A stretch of 6,462 bases of DNA from Gammaproteobacteria bacterium (GTDB lineage: Bacteria; Pseudomonadota; Gammaproteobacteria; Arenicellales; Poriferihabitantaceae), in contig JAHRAW010000190.1 in NCBI GenBank assembly GCA_020027415.1, forward strand, positions 1-6,462. Direction: 5' to 3'. This document shows, one piece after another, positions 6,359 through 6,462 of the stretch. The notes under the pieces were generated by a model. It made no database searches, was not told the DNA's origin, and saw nothing but the letters and a program-made list of their open reading frames with translations. Position 1 is the first letter of the stretch; every line of letters begins with the position of its first letter. Position numbers and translations under genes: made by a program.

Positions 6359-6462
6359 AAACCTGCGGGCGGGCGGCTTGTGTAAATTTTTTTTATCAGA
6401 AAATTTAATACTTGGCGCGAGAAAACAGAAACAACCCCATGCAAAACTGTACTTTAATGTGC
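6359..6462. other. AT-rich 3' intergenic tail
   Basis: After the bepA stop the sequence turns from a G-rich stretch (6366-6376) to strongly AT-rich. Eight T occur at 6387-6394. An 8-bp inverted repeat, TAAATTTT (6383-6390) and AAAATTTA (6400-6407), surrounds a 9-base loop. No GC-rich hairpin precedes the T-run, so intrinsic termination is uncertain. The AT-rich stretch may instead be promoter DNA for a gene beyond the window. No credible gene starts here. Confidence 0.35.

Noticed and set aside
6366..6376. G-quadruplex in the G-rich stretch after bepA
   Set aside because: Only two GGG runs and one GG are present, fewer than the four runs needed.

Overview
The window looks like an ordinary chromosomal stretch from a proteobacterium, most likely gamma- or betaproteobacterial. 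The reasons are a Prc/Tsp-type tail-specific protease with all three domains, an AvtA that lines up with the enterobacterial enzyme from its first residue, a TusA-like protein, and a BepA/YfgC-type periplasmic M48 protease. Base composition is moderately GC-rich throughout, and codon use looks even across the genes. I see no phage, IS, CRISPR, tRNA or rRNA signal. No genus can be named safely from this sequence.

Layout, left to right. (1) 1-651, + strand: the 3' end of an ABC-type ATPase gene whose beginning lies outside the window. Its last nucleotide-binding domain has lost the Walker B, signature and switch-His residues. (2) 652-761: a short gap with an inverted repeat and a -10-like TATGAT. 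(3) 762-3065, +: prc, a periplasmic carboxy-terminal processing protease with an unusually long segment before its signal peptide. An 11-mer occurs three times around its 5' end. (4) 3066-3203: a gap with an inverted repeat and a possible extended -10. (5) 3204-4469, +: avtA, valine-pyruvate aminotransferase. (6) 4544-4774, - strand: a TusA-family sulfur carrier, convergent with avtA. (7) 4775-4870: a compact divergent control region with the best promoter in the window (TTGACC, 17 bp, TATTAT), reading toward the next gene. (8) 4871-6358, +: a BepA-like M48 metalloprotease with a C-terminal TPR region. (9) 6359-6462: an AT-rich tail with no gene.

The genes do not form one pathway. Prc and BepA both act on envelope proteins in the periplasm: Prc trims or degrades proteins from their C termini, and BepA checks outer-membrane protein assembly. 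AvtA (alanine/valine metabolism) and TusA (sulfur relay) are cytosolic housekeeping functions.

I found no convincing undescribed system. The points most worth a second look are the degenerate ABC domain, the repeat-associated N-terminal extension of Prc, and the tight TusA/BepA divergent control region with its direct repeat.
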